Notes: a model not told the origin generated them from the sequence alone. A DNA stretch of 64,000 nucleotides from an uncultured Lacinutrix sp. (GCF_947500325.1 NZ_CANMRQ010000012.1:1-64000), one strand, 5' to 3'. Positions 9,123 to 18,864 are shown, counted from the stretch's first letter. Program-made: numbers and translations.

Positions 9123-10001
9123 TTAGTCACCATTACCAGTTAATACAACATCTACAGTAAATGTTCCAGTAAATAATCCCTGAGAAATATTTAATACAAA
9201 AGTATCTGTACATCCGTTATATGTACCAGTACCACCAGTAGCATAACCAGCAGCTCCAGTTACTAAAACAGATCCATCATCTTCAATTGAAATTGTAGAT
9301 GGGTAAGGGAATGATCCTGGAGGAACACAACCACCACATAAAGCATTAACAAAATCAGGTCCCCAAGTACTATCTAAAGTCCACATGTTAGTTTCACCTG
9401 CAACAGGTACTAAATTAACAGTATATGGAGCAAAAGCTCCTGCAGGAACTCCTAAATCATCAGAGTAAGCATCTCCAGCATATGAAGTAGAAGGGCTTAT
9501 AGGTCCAATACAAATTCTTTGTGTTGTTTTAAAGCTTTCTCCAGCAACACCAGCAGTAACTGTACTTAAACTTGTACCTGTTAACACAACGTCAAATTCC
9601 ATTGGTTCTGTTAAAGCAGGTAATTGTAATAAGTTAAATGTAATGTTACCTAAGTTTGCATAATTTATTCCAGTGTTATTATCTGGACCAGACCAGCTAG
9701 TTACACCAGCAGGAACAACAGTACTAGTTCCATAAACAGTATTAGGATTTAAACCAGAAATACTTACTAAGTCATACTTTACAGTCAAATCAGAGCTAGT
9801 ATTAGGTACTTGAATGTTTAAATCAAGTACGATTTCATCAGCGAAACCTTGGTTTATTTGAATTAAAGCGTCGGAGTTTTGCATAAATTGAACCCAACCT
9901 AATTCTTCTTCTACAAAAGAATTTGAACCATCGTTATCATCACAAGAAAAGAATGAAATAACAAGAGTTATAAGGAAAAATGATTTTAATATATTTTTCA
10001 T
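9123..10001 (-). CDS. Surface lipoprotein of SusCD operon 1, unknown function
   Basis: The 292-residue product has a lipoprotein signal (MKNILKSFFLITLVISFFSC, Cys20). It then has an N-terminal beta domain like those next to SusD (about 40-160, with the phrase NPNTVYGTSTVVPAG), a linker with a conserved Cys (ICIGP), and a C-terminal beta domain (about 170-290) containing a CGGC pair and CTDTFVL. It lacks recognisable catalytic motifs. The general plan (lipobox, Calx/DUF4843-like repeat, Cys, terminal beta domain) is shared with the 18.05-18.85 kb lipoprotein of operon 2. It probably binds substrate alongside the SusC/SusD pair on the cell surface. Confidence 0.75.
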   Translation of the reverse strand: MKNILKSFFLITLVISFFSCDDNDGSNSFVEEELGWVQFMQNSDALIQINQGFADEIVLDLNIQVPNTSSDLTVKYDLVSISGLNPNTVYGTSTVVPAGVTSWSGPDNNTGINYANLGNITFNLLQLPALTEPMEFDVVLTGTSLSTVTAGVAGESFKTTQRICIGPISPSTSYAGDAYSDDLGVPAGAFAPYTVNLVPVAGETNMWTLDSTWGPDFVNALCGGCVPPGSFPYPSTISIEDDGSVLVTGAAGYATGGTGTYNGCTDTFVLNISQGLFTGTFTVDVVLTGNGD

Positions 10002-10026
10002 AATTTGTTTAGTTTATTTAATTTTA

Positions 10027-10788
10027 CTATTGGTTAACGCAAAATGGAGTTGCTTGAGATCCACCGAAGTTTCCTCCACCAGTTGCATGAGTGATTACTG
10101 AACAACTTAATGTATAGTCTCCTGTAATGTTTCCGTCAAATTGACCATCACCAAAAGAATCATATATAGTGAAAGTATAACAACCATCAGCTAATGTGAA
10201 ATTTTCAGTTATTTGTTGACCACCTGGTATTTGAGCATAAGGTCCTCCAGACTGTACTACAGCACCTGTAGAATCTGTTATATCCCATGTTCTTTCATCA
10301 GCATATTGATCTTCATTTAATACTAACATCATATCATTACAAACAACAAATTTTAAATAACTAAACTCAGTTGAAGCAGAACCAACTACAGCAACATTGC
10401 TAGGTAAATCTAAGTTTAAAATTAAAGTTTGATTTACTAATTCTGGTAAGTTAGCAAAATTTCCAAAAGTAACATCTAAAGTTCCATCATACTCACCAGC
10501 AGGAATTGTTAATGTTCCAATAGTATAATCAGCTGGGTTTCCTGTAGATTCTGGATCCACACTTACATTATATGATCTAGCTGAAGAAGATGTTGTAGTT
10601 GCCTGTACAGTTACTGTTTTTGTAACTTCTCCATCAATAGGTACGATAGCTGAAGTAAAAGTAGTTCTAAAACCAACACCTGTTTGACCACTATTGTCAT
10701 AGATGTTATTTACGTTCGCATCATCTTGCGTACATGCCATAAAGCTAAAAGCTATAAGGCATGATAATATAAATTTAAATTTTTTCAT
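10027..10788 (-). CDS. Surface lipoprotein of SusCD operon 1 with a D-S-F-G-D-G domain
   Basis: The protein has 253 residues with lipobox Cys19 (SFMAC). Residues of about 30-145 form a beta-rich Calx-like region, including PADYTIGTLTIPAGEYDG. The C-terminal part carries CYTFTIYDSFGDGQFDG, a motif recurring in secreted proteases and adhesins of Bacteroidota. The same motif type occurs in the 17.2-18.0 kb lipoprotein of operon 2, as DSYGDGWNGG, though there the gene is in the last position. Its function is not known; carbohydrate or protein binding is plausible. It lies 20 bases after susD and 25 before the next gene, so it is within one operon. Confidence 0.78.
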   Translation of the reverse strand: MKKFKFILSCLIAFSFMACTQDDANVNNIYDNSGQTGVGFRTTFTSAIVPIDGEVTKTVTVQATTTSSSARSYNVSVDPESTGNPADYTIGTLTIPAGEYDGTLDVTFGNFANLPELVNQTLILNLDLPSNVAVVGSASTEFSYLKFVVCNDMMLVLNEDQYADERTWDITDSTGAVVQSGGPYAQIPGGQQITENFTLADGCYTFTIYDSFGDGQFDGNITGDYTLSCSVITHATGGGNFGGSQATPFCVNQ

Positions 10789-10808
10789 AATATTATTTTT
10801 TTTTTGAA

Positions 10809-12284
10809 TTAATAACCTGGGTTTTGTTGAACCGCTGCATTAGCAGTCACTTCAGATAAAGGAATAGGTAATGTAAATCTGAAATCTGAATTACTTAAAG
10901 TACATCCAGCTAAAAATGAACATTCCCAAGCATCTCTATCGATAGCTCTTCCACCCATGTCACCTAAACGCTTTAAATCAACCCAACGGTGACCTTCATA
11001 TAATAACTCTAAACGTCTTTCATCTAAGATAGCTCCAAATGCTTCAGTTTGATTAGCATAAGATGGTATTGGCTGTGCAGTACCTAATCTAGCATCACGT
11101 AGTTGCTTAATAAATGTAGCAGCAGCAGTGAAATTAGAAGCACTAGCAGCAGCTTCAGCACGAATTAATAACATTTCTGCAGATCTAAATACTTTTAAAT
11201 CATTCATTAATGGTTGTCCATCACTACCAGGGTATTTTTGAACTAATAATACATCATCATTTAAATAATTGTTATTTCCATCGTATCCAGTATCAACAGT
11301 TGAATCACCAGCATTAAAAGCTGTTGTTAATCTAACATCAGATGTTCCATCTAAAATGTTAAATACTGCACGGCTCATTTCCATGTATGGACCACCTCCA
11401 GCTGAAGAATCGATAAAAGCAAATAAGCTTCCAGCCCATCCACCACCAGTAAGACCTTGGCCATCGAATGAATCGTTTCTATTTCTTTCTAAACTAAAGA
11501 TTATTTCAGTAAAATCAGAATCATTAAACATGTTAACGTACTGAGCTTGATTTGCAATAGGGTAAGATGCTAATAAACTAGCAGCATGACCATCGGCAAC
11601 AGTGTATTGACCTCTATAGGCAGCCATTCTAGCTCTTAAAGCAGTTAAGAAATCTTGACCCATGAAAGTTTGGTTTGTATTACTAGTAATTAAACCAGCA
11701 GCAGCATTTAAATCAGATTCAATCTGAGCGTAAAAATCACCATTTGTACTTCTTGGTACATCTGCAAAAATGTCTGTAGCAGGCGCAGTTACTAAAATTC
11801 CAGCTAAAGCACTGTCATCTCTATAATCTGTTGAGAAATACGTAAGTATCTGAAAGAAAGAATATGCTCTAATTGCATAAGTTTGACCTAAAATATTGTC
11901 ATATGCAGTTTGATCTTCACTTGAATCAACAGAACCAGCAGCAGCAATTATTCTATTTGCAGTACCTATAGCTCCGTAATATGATAACCAAATATTAGAA
12001 ACATAACCATTTCCACTATTTAAGTTAAAGTTTTGGATATTAACATTTTGTCCTCCATTATCTCTACCTCTTGTAGATTCATCAGTAAATGCAGCAGTAA
12101 AGCCGATTTCATTCGTAGTATCTAAGAAATTATAAGCACCAAGTAAGCCTGCTTGTAAATCTGCAACACTTGTAAAGGCGTTTTCTGCGCCTAGTCTTCC
12201 AGGTTGCTCAATATCAATGGCATCGTTACAGCCAAAAAGAGAAACAATCATGAAAGCTCCAATAAGTTTATATATATTTTTCAT
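10809..12284 (-). CDS. SusD/RagB-like nutrient-binding lipoprotein, operon 1
   Basis: The 491-residue lipoprotein (lipobox LFGC, Cys19) has the SusD architecture: the N-terminal segment with ENAFTSVADLQAGLLGAYNFL, tetratricopeptide-like helices with AIRAYSFFQIL, and the C-terminal region EMLLIRAEAAA ... ILDERRLELLYEGHRWVDLKRLG ... LPIPLSEVTANAAVQQNPGY, all diagnostic for the SusD/RagB family. It forms the lid of the SusC channel and captures ligand outside the outer membrane. The partner susC lies 26 bases upstream. No glycan-degrading enzyme accompanies the pair, so the substrate is unclear and could be peptide or oligosaccharide. Confidence 0.95.
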   Translation of the reverse strand: MKNIYKLIGAFMIVSLFGCNDAIDIEQPGRLGAENAFTSVADLQAGLLGAYNFLDTTNEIGFTAAFTDESTRGRDNGGQNVNIQNFNLNSGNGYVSNIWLSYYGAIGTANRIIAAAGSVDSSEDQTAYDNILGQTYAIRAYSFFQILTYFSTDYRDDSALAGILVTAPATDIFADVPRSTNGDFYAQIESDLNAAAGLITSNTNQTFMGQDFLTALRARMAAYRGQYTVADGHAASLLASYPIANQAQYVNMFNDSDFTEIIFSLERNRNDSFDGQGLTGGGWAGSLFAFIDSSAGGGPYMEMSRAVFNILDGTSDVRLTTAFNAGDSTVDTGYDGNNNYLNDDVLLVQKYPGSDGQPLMNDLKVFRSAEMLLIRAEAAASASNFTAAATFIKQLRDARLGTAQPIPSYANQTEAFGAILDERRLELLYEGHRWVDLKRLGDMGGRAIDRDAWECSFLAGCTLSNSDFRFTLPIPLSEVTANAAVQQNPGY

Positions 12285-12310
12285 ATTTTCTATTTTCTAT
12301 TTTCTATTTT

Positions 12311-15300
12311 TTAAAATCCAAGTTCTAAACCTACAGATAAAGTTTTAGGAGTTGGGTATCCATTTTGAGATGCACCTAATGCTTCAGCATCAAAACCTCT
12401 CCACTCAGTAAACGTAATTAAGTTCTCTCCGCTTACGAATAATTTAGCAGAAGAAAAACCAACTTTGTCTAATACATTACTAGGTAATGCATATCCTAAT
12501 TGTACGAATCTTAATCTTACATAATCAGAATCTCTCTGGTGTCTGTCAGATAAACCTTCATCACTTAAGTTAGTTGCATTTAAAGATGGGATATCAGTAA
12601 TATCACCTGGGTTTTGCCAAGCTCTTAAGATATCTCTAGAGTGTCTAAATTGACCAATAGCAGTTGGATCAATAAATCCAGAGTAATCAAAATCATAACG
12701 CTCAACACCTATAGTATAGTTGAATTGAGTAGTAAAGAAGAAATTTTTGTAGTCCATATCTAAACCAAAACTACCTTGCCAGTCTGGATAAATATTTTGA
12801 CCTGTAGCTCTTTGATCTTCTTCTTGTAAATCTTCAGTAATATTATTGTTAATATCTAAGAATAATAAGTTACCATTCGCTGGGTTTACACCTACATAAG
12901 GAGCTGCATATATTTCAGCTAATGGACCTCCAACTCTGTTTCCAAAAGGAATATCTCCACCATCACCTAAGCTAATAAACTCTTGTTTGTTGTAGTTTGT
13001 TACTCCGTTTAATGTAAGATTGAAACCACCGTCCTTTTTAGCTTTAAAAAGATCGTAGTGTAATTCAATATCAACACCTCTGTTCTCTAATTCACCTACG
13101 TTTGCTCTAATTCCAGTTGTACCACCGTTTATAGAACCTGCAATAGGAGCATTAATAAATAAATCTTCAGTATTCTTCTTGTAGAAATCAACAGAACCTC
13201 TTAATCTTCTTTTTAATAATTCAAAATCAAGACCAATGTTAGCTTGTACTACAGTTTCCCATTTTAATTCATTGTTACCAATTTGGCTTACAGCGATACC
13301 ATTTTGACCACCATATTGACCACCAGTAGCAAATAAATCTCTAGTTAAATCTGGTCCAGAGAAATATGCAAATTGACCAACAGCATCTACAATTCTTTGG
13401 TTACCTGTAGTACCATAAGAACCTCTTAACTTTAATACATCAAAGAATGAGTCTTGCATAAATGATTCATTAGAAATATTCCAACGACCAGCAACAGAAT
13501 AAAAAGTACCCCATCTATTAGATTGTGAGAATCTATATGATGCATCTCTTCTTACCGTAGCAGAAAAACCATATCTCTTATCATAATCATAATCAGCAAA
13601 CGCATAGTAAGAGAATAAACCAGCATTCTGGATATTAGCTCTACCTGTATCTACGTAATTATCATCATTTGCATTATCATTAACAAAACCTGAACCATCA
13701 CCAGGGTAAAAAGTAGCAGGATCAAAACCTAATTGTCTAAATCCAAAACTTCTTAAGTGAGCTTTAAAATATTCAGTAAATAAAGAAACCTCTAAACCAT
13801 GCTTTTCATTAAAAGTTTTAGCATACGTTAAGTTTTGATTAAAGTTAAATGCTAAAGTTCTTGTAACATCTTGATCAGAGAAACCAGGAGTGTTATCTCC
13901 TGTTGCTGCAAATAATTGAGCGTTAAAAGATGTAGGAGCTTCAACTCTTAATAATTGTTCATCAGTAAAATCTGCACCAATAGAAGCACCGTAAGTTAAA
14001 TCATTAGTTAACTTATAACTAGCATTCACATTTGCAATTATTTTAATTTCATCCTCACGACGAGTATAAGTATCTAATCTATCTAAAAGGAATAATGGAG
14101 TGTTAGCAAACACTACAGGTATATTTCCTCCTTGACCAGCAACATAAGCATTAGGAGATATATAAGGAACAGATTGGTTCGCACCTAATACAAAGTTACG
14201 GTTAATAGCTCCACTTCCAATTGAATTTGGCTCATTAGATTCAGAATAGTTAATAGATACTGAAGTAGCATAGTTAAACTTATCGTCACTAGACTTTCCA
14301 GAAAGATTGTTTCTAAAATTGAAACGCTTTAATGTACTCGCTCTTTTTAAGATACCTTCTGTATCGTTATATCCAAAAGATGTAAATGAGTTTACATTTT
14401 CACCACCAGAAGATAAACCTAAAGTATGACTTTGAGATAATCCAGTTCCGAAAAATACATCAAGCCAGTTAGTATCTGCTTGTCTTGCTCTAATATCTAA
14501 TTCTGTATCAGATAATGTTGCACCAAATCCAGAACCAAAATCTTTTTCTAGCTGTAATTGCTCTCTAGAATTCATTAAGTTGTAATCATGGTTTTGTAAT
14601 GTAGAGAAACTAGTAGTTCCAGTATAAGTAATTTTTAAACCAGAATTATAGCTACCACGTTTTGTTGTAATTTTTACAACACCATTTGCACCTCTGTTAC
14701 CATAAATTGACGTTGCACCGGCATCTTTTAATACAGATAACGATTCAATATCATTAGGGTTTAAACTTCTAAAGTTATCTTCATCAACAGGTACACCATC
14801 TATAATAAATAAAGGTTCTGTGTTACCAGATAAAGAAGATACACCTCTTAAGTTAATTGTACTATTTGCTCCAGGTTGACCACTACTTGTTGTAATGTTA
14901 AGACCTGCTACTTGACCTTGTAACGTTTGTACAAACGATGCATTAGGTCTAGCTTCTATTGTAGAAGCTGTAATAGTTGTAGAGGCAATATTAGACGTTT
15001 CTTTAGTAGAAGTTCTAAATGCTTCAATTACTACTTCATCAATAGCAGTAGCATCAATAGCCATAGCAAAACTAATGTTGTTTGCAGATCCAACTGTTTT
15101 TTCAATAGTCTTATATCCTACAAACGAATAAGATAATACGTCGCCAGTATTAGCAGATATTGAATAGTTACCATCAAAATCTGTTTGTGTACCATTGCTT
15201 GTACCGCTTACAATAATATTTACTCCAGGTAACGGTAGTCCATCCTCATCGGATATTGAACCTGAAATTGTTTTTCCTTGTGCGAACGAGAGTTGCACAA

Positions 15301-15346
15301 CAAACGCTAGTAATAGCGTTAAAATTCCACTAAACTTTGTTTTCAT
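12311..15346 (-). CDS. SusC/RagA TonB-linked outer-membrane transporter, operon 1
   Basis: This 1011-residue protein has a signal peptide ending SFAQ (about residue 23), a carboxypeptidase-D regulatory-like domain (27-105, ISGSISDEDGLPLPGVNI), a TonB box region (IDEVVIEAFR), a plug domain with the SusC signature LRGVSSLSGNTEPLFIIDGVP and ATSIYGNRGANGVVKITTKRG, and a large beta-barrel ending in aromatic F. It imports a ligand with its SusD partner using TonB energy. The first 70 bases of coding sequence and the promoter closely match those of the second susC at 23.4 kb, pointing to paralogy with conserved control elements. Confidence 0.96.
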   Translation of the reverse strand: MKTKFSGILTLLLAFVVQLSFAQGKTISGSISDEDGLPLPGVNIIVSGTSNGTQTDFDGNYSISANTGDVLSYSFVGYKTIEKTVGSANNISFAMAIDATAIDEVVIEAFRTSTKETSNIASTTITASTIEARPNASFVQTLQGQVAGLNITTSSGQPGANSTINLRGVSSLSGNTEPLFIIDGVPVDEDNFRSLNPNDIESLSVLKDAGATSIYGNRGANGVVKITTKRGSYNSGLKITYTGTTSFSTLQNHDYNLMNSREQLQLEKDFGSGFGATLSDTELDIRARQADTNWLDVFFGTGLSQSHTLGLSSGGENVNSFTSFGYNDTEGILKRASTLKRFNFRNNLSGKSSDDKFNYATSVSINYSESNEPNSIGSGAINRNFVLGANQSVPYISPNAYVAGQGGNIPVVFANTPLFLLDRLDTYTRREDEIKIIANVNASYKLTNDLTYGASIGADFTDEQLLRVEAPTSFNAQLFAATGDNTPGFSDQDVTRTLAFNFNQNLTYAKTFNEKHGLEVSLFTEYFKAHLRSFGFRQLGFDPATFYPGDGSGFVNDNANDDNYVDTGRANIQNAGLFSYYAFADYDYDKRYGFSATVRRDASYRFSQSNRWGTFYSVAGRWNISNESFMQDSFFDVLKLRGSYGTTGNQRIVDAVGQFAYFSGPDLTRDLFATGGQYGGQNGIAVSQIGNNELKWETVVQANIGLDFELLKRRLRGSVDFYKKNTEDLFINAPIAGSINGGTTGIRANVGELENRGVDIELHYDLFKAKKDGGFNLTLNGVTNYNKQEFISLGDGGDIPFGNRVGGPLAEIYAAPYVGVNPANGNLLFLDINNNITEDLQEEDQRATGQNIYPDWQGSFGLDMDYKNFFFTTQFNYTIGVERYDFDYSGFIDPTAIGQFRHSRDILRAWQNPGDITDIPSLNATNLSDEGLSDRHQRDSDYVRLRFVQLGYALPSNVLDKVGFSSAKLFVSGENLITFTEWRGFDAEALGASQNGYPTPKTLSVGLELGF

Positions 15347-15360
15347 TTTATATTTTATTT

Positions 15361-15405
15361 GAATTAGTCTGTGCCAAAAATCATAATAAAAAGTTAATTA
15401 ACCAA
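15361..15405 (-). promoter_or_regulatory. Promoter and conserved leader block of susC operon 1
   Basis: On the minus strand TTGG (15402-15405), 19 bases, then GATTTTTG (15375-15382) resemble the Bacteroidota -33/-7 pair with one or two mismatches. Five bases further comes GACTAATTC (15361-15369). The second susC gene has the same three elements at identical distances, with unrelated bases between. Confidence 0.6.
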
Positions 15406-15515
15406 CTTTTTTGTCATAATATTTCATTTAGATTTGATAAAAATGGATATAATCCACATAATTTTGAATATATCTGAGTCTTAATATTTAAAATTAGTAA
15501 GCTTGTTTTAATAAG

Positions 15516-17147
15516 CTATTTCTTTATTATTTTTTTTATAAACGTTTCATTGTTGTTTGTACTTATACGTGCTATATACACCCCAACTTTCATATCTTTT
15601 AGGTTAATAGATTTTTGGTTTTTAATCTCTTTTACCTTCTTACCATATATATCATATAGAGTTATTAGGTGTACTAATGATTTTGATTCAATAGTAATAA
15701 AATCCATAGTGGGATTTGGATGCACTTTAATCTTAGGAGTATTAATATAACTATAGTCATCTACACTCAATATATTACAATTGTCTATGTTTGGGTTTAA
15801 CTCTATAGGGGATGAAGGGGTTAAATCACGTCCTGTAAAGGCGACATAGTCTGTTGGATATTTTGTAGCGCGAAAGACGAAATTTGCTATTGGAGTATCA
15901 CCTTGCGACAAAATCCCAGTATTGGAATCGGGATTTATATATTCCCAAACTATATTATTACTTGGATCAATTTCAAAAAAATAACCAGAATCACCATCAC
16001 AAATAAGTGTGTTTCCATTTTCAAGCCTTGTAGCACTTGATAGAATGGCAGAAAAAAAATTTGAAGGCGTAGGATCACTATAAATCCATTCTGCAGAGTT
16101 TGGCCCATAAGCATCGCTAGTTGTAAGGTAAAATCCTGGCGATGATGTTGGTGGATTTATAATATCTATAGAGGAATAACCTCTAGAGTTACCATTGTTA
16201 AATATAATTATTTTACCTGCATCGGTTAATCCATCTTCAATCCAATGTGGAAAGTGTTGACCAAATAAAACTCTATCTGTAGCAGATCCTCTATTGTATG
16301 CTTGTGGATTTCCCCATCGGTACAAAATATCTCCACCTTTCCCGTAAGTTCCGCCTGTATGTGCTGCTGCTTCTGCTGTAGTAGTTGAATGATCAATAAT
16401 ATATATTTCACTCATTAATCTTGAGCTTAGTATTATTTGATCTAAATCTTCATTGTATTGTATTGAGTTTATATGTAACCAATTAGGATTTACATTATTG
16501 TTATTTAAGAAGTTTATATTCAATAATTGTGGATTGTCTGCAACTACACCATAATTACTTTTAGCTGGATCTATGTCTTGAATAAGATGGTCTTTAAAAT
16601 TCCATTCCCATATAATATTAGCTGTATTTGTTCCGGTAGGCTCTAATTCTAATATTTGTTCATTATATAATTTCGATTCGCTTATTAAATTTGGATCTCT
16701 ACCTGCTTCTATAGCATCAATTTCTGTAATAGTTGTTACAGCCAGCATAAGGATGTTTCCATTTGGTAAAGGGTATATATCATGGTGTTGACTAACAAGG
16801 TTCGTTGAGTATATGTATTCCCATATTAAATCTCCATCCCAATTATATTTTTCAATTTTTCCACCAACGCCTCCAAATGAAATGTCATTATTTGCAACTC
16901 TCCCTGCTTTTAATAAGTCTCCATTTTCTAATAGATAAACAGAATTACCTGGAGGCGTATTTGTTATCCATTCATGTACTCTTTCTCCACAATTATTTAT
17001 TAAATATGTACTATTTGAATTGTTTGGAGCAAATAAAGTATATCCATTATATGCATCATTTTCATTAGTTATAATACCAACTGTATTTTGAGAATATAGT
17101 AGATTTATAAGTAAACTGATTATGATTATTAAGTATTTTCTTTTCAT
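15516..17147 (-). CDS. Arylsulfotransferase-like (ASST family) beta-propeller protein with T9SS sorting domain
   Basis: The mature region is about 440 residues and has repeated W-E-Y/W-E-W propeller blades. It contains SQHHDIYPLPNGNIL, WLHINSIQYN and FGQHFPHW (the spaced histidines expected of PAPS-independent aryl-sulfate transferases), plus GNTLICDGDSGYFFEID. The C-terminal 80 residues (KVHPNPTMDFITIES ... GVYIARI ... FIKKIIKK) are a type A sorting domain, so it is exported by the type IX system. The longest frame starts at a GTG inside the terminator hairpin; the ATG at 17147, which directly precedes the signal peptide MKRKYLIIIISLLINLLYSQ, is preferred (543 residues). The sulfate donor and acceptor are unknown, and in related Bacteroidota proteins the activity is unproven. 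Confidence 0.8.
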   Translation of the reverse strand: MKRKYLIIIISLLINLLYSQNTVGIITNENDAYNGYTLFAPNNSNSTYLINNCGERVHEWITNTPPGNSVYLLENGDLLKAGRVANNDISFGGVGGKIEKYNWDGDLIWEYIYSTNLVSQHHDIYPLPNGNILMLAVTTITEIDAIEAGRDPNLISESKLYNEQILELEPTGTNTANIIWEWNFKDHLIQDIDPAKSNYGVVADNPQLLNINFLNNNNVNPNWLHINSIQYNEDLDQIILSSRLMSEIYIIDHSTTTAEAAAHTGGTYGKGGDILYRWGNPQAYNRGSATDRVLFGQHFPHWIEDGLTDAGKIIIFNNGNSRGYSSIDIINPPTSSPGFYLTTSDAYGPNSAEWIYSDPTPSNFFSAILSSATRLENGNTLICDGDSGYFFEIDPSNNIVWEYINPDSNTGILSQGDTPIANFVFRATKYPTDYVAFTGRDLTPSSPIELNPNIDNCNILSVDDYSYINTPKIKVHPNPTMDFITIESKSLVHLITLYDIYGKKVKEIKNQKSINLKDMKVGVYIARISTNNNETFIKKIIKK

Positions 17148-17158
17148 AATAAACGAGA

Positions 17159-17182
17159 AAGCCACCTCAATAGAGGTGGCTT
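17159..17182 (-). terminator. Terminator-like hairpin between SusCD operon 2 and the arylsulfotransferase gene
   Basis: A perfect 10-base stem (AAGCCACCTC with GAGGTGGCTT) has a four-base loop and lies 19 bases after the operon 2 stop. On the minus strand the following bases are TCTCGTTTATT, a poor T-tract, and the next gene's ATG is 11 bases further. Some readthrough into the arylsulfotransferase gene is therefore likely. Confidence 0.7.
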
Positions 17183-17201
17183 AAATTTAATTTTTAATAA
17201 A

Positions 17202-18029
17202 TTAATTACATGTGTTTGTTCCAGATGTTATATCACCATCTATAGGTGTTGGTCCATCAGCAAACATTGTAGTACCATCTGGTGCTGTCAATATATAAGT
17301 GTTTTCAGAATCGTATCCTGGTCCACCGCCATTTCCTGCTCCAGCATTATATGTAAATGTATATTGAGCGCCATCTTCAATAAAAACATCAATAACTTGA
17401 GTTTCTAAAGTATATCCTTGTACGCCATCTAAATCTTGATTTGAATAATTACTAATATTACCATTAACATCTAATGAAATGAAACCTCCGTTCCATCCAT
17501 CACCATAAGAATCAGACATTGATAATGACCATGCACAACGTTCGTTGTGAGGATTAATAGTTATAGTAAATGTATCATCAACAAGAGCTTCTGCCTTAGA
17601 AACTGAAAATAATCTTAATTGTATCGTTTCTGCAGATTCAGCTTGATTGTTTTCTGCTATAGTTATAAAGTCACTCAAAGTATAACTTGTTAAGTATGCA
17701 GGCATTTCAGCGTAATAGCCGTCACCACCAAAAAAACCACCACCTTGATCGTCAACTGTACCTAGATTAAAACTGTAATCTTCTCCTTCAACTGCAGTAC
17801 CTCCCACAACTTCAACTCGAACTTGAGATATACTTCCTATAGGAAATGACAACTCGAAATCCATAGAAACATTTTCCCCTTCAGTAGCTGTTGTTGATTT
17901 TGCTGCTAAACTTAATGTTGGCTTTCCTTCTCTTACTAGTGTCTCATCTTCATTACATGATGTAATAGAAAAAGAAAAAGTTAATAGTAAAGCTATTAGA
18001 GGAAGCTTATTATATATATAATTTTTCAT
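17202..18029 (-). CDS. Surface lipoprotein of SusCD operon 2 with Calx-like and D-S-Y-G-D-G domains
   Basis: The 275-residue protein carries a lipoprotein signal with Cys25 (FSITSC). A Calx-beta-like domain covers about 35-155, with ATEGENVSMDFELSFP and GTAVEGEDYSFNLGTV. It is followed by the Cys-containing segment ERCAWSLSMSDSYGDGWNGG and a beta-rich tail with CN at the end. The D-Y-G-D-G-W-N-G motif may bind calcium through its acidic side chains, but this is inference. It is the fourth gene of a susC-susD-lipoprotein-lipoprotein operon and parallels the 10.0-10.8 kb gene of operon 1. Confidence 0.78.
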   Translation of the reverse strand: MKNYIYNKLPLIALLLTFSFSITSCNEDETLVREGKPTLSLAAKSTTATEGENVSMDFELSFPIGSISQVRVEVVGGTAVEGEDYSFNLGTVDDQGGGFFGGDGYYAEMPAYLTSYTLSDFITIAENNQAESAETIQLRLFSVSKAEALVDDTFTITINPHNERCAWSLSMSDSYGDGWNGGFISLDVNGNISNYSNQDLDGVQGYTLETQVIDVFIEDGAQYTFTYNAGAGNGGGPGYDSENTYILTAPDGTTMFADGPTPIDGDITSGTNTCN

Positions 18030-18050
18030 GATTTTTAATGTATTTAATTG

Positions 18051-18851
18051 TTAATTTGGCACTAAGTCAAAGCTCATATCAATTCCGGTATTGGTATTTG
18101 CAACATCACAGTCATTGACTTGAATAGTTCCATTAGCTAGTAATATTCCCGAACCAGTTACTACATTAGAGAAATCTCCAAGAGTACCAGTGAAAGTTAT
18201 TGAATTATCATCATTTAAGAAGAAATCTAAAGCGAATACACCGTTGAAATTTGGTAAATTATCCATCTGATAAAGGTTGCATCCTAGAGCAATGATATTT
18301 ACAGCTTCACCATCTCCATTAGATGAACCATTTATAGTATTTGCAGCTGTATATGCGCCAACTAGTGGAGGATCACATCTAGTAACATTTATTACTAATT
18401 GACCGCCAACACTATCAGGACCTGATACAGGTACCAAATTAATAACTAATTGTTTTGGTTCGTCAAAAGGGATGTTTGTTGGTATAATTTCATAACTAAA
18501 TAATTCATCAGCTACTTCTCTATTTGCTGGAATAGTAAAAGTATCAGAAGTACTAGTAATATTATAGTCTGCATCTGTAAGAGTAGTAGAACTGTCTACT
18601 TCATATCTAAAAACCATGTTAGAAGAAGCATAGATACCACTATTTCCACCTGTTAATTGAACGTGTATATCTCCAGATGATTGTGTGTCAGTAATTGTCG
18701 GAGTTAATACATAAGTGTCAGTAGATCTTTCAAAACCTACAACAAATGGTGTTTCAGCAAACACTTGAGAATCAGCTTCGTCATCAACTAAACATGAAGT
18801 GTAAGTGAGTGCGATAGCTATTAATGCGAATATTAATTTGATTTTTTTCAT
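18051..18851 (-). CDS. Surface lipoprotein of SusCD operon 2, unknown function
   Basis: The start chosen is the ATG at 18851, giving 266 residues and a textbook lipoprotein signal (MKKIKLIFALIAIALTYTSC, Cys20). The longer frame would start inside susD and place 25 charged residues before the signal, so it is rejected. An N-terminal beta domain (about 28-155) with VVGFERSTDTYVLTP is followed by RCDPP and a C-terminal domain (160-266) with a GAYTAANTINGSS opening. Its plan resembles the last lipoprotein of operon 1. It lies 13 bases after susD. Confidence 0.75.
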   Translation of the reverse strand: MKKIKLIFALIAIALTYTSCLVDDEADSQVFAETPFVVGFERSTDTYVLTPTITDTQSSGDIHVQLTGGNSGIYASSNMVFRYEVDSSTTLTDADYNITSTSDTFTIPANREVADELFSYEIIPTNIPFDEPKQLVINLVPVSGPDSVGGQLVINVTRCDPPLVGAYTAANTINGSSNGDGEAVNIIALGCNLYQMDNLPNFNGVFALDFFLNDDNSITFTGTLGDFSNVVTGSGILLANGTIQVNDCDVANTNTGIDMSFDLVPN

Positions 18852-18864
18852 TTTCTTTTTTTTA

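Noticed and set aside
14927-15136. Open frames antisense to susC, susD, arylsulfotransferase and other genes (for example 15550-15750, 16805-17068, 20108-20404, 21875-22153, 22732-23007)
   Set aside because: They lie wholly or almost wholly within well supported genes on the other strand, have low-complexity or implausible translations, and lack promoters.
15496-15518. Weak hairpin (AGCTT/AAGCT) near the arylsulfotransferase stop as terminator
   Set aside because: Only five base pairs and no T-run; not convincing.
17148-17165. GTG start for the arylsulfotransferase-like gene
   Set aside because: It falls inside a perfect terminator hairpin and adds six residues before a complete signal peptide that starts at the 17147 ATG.
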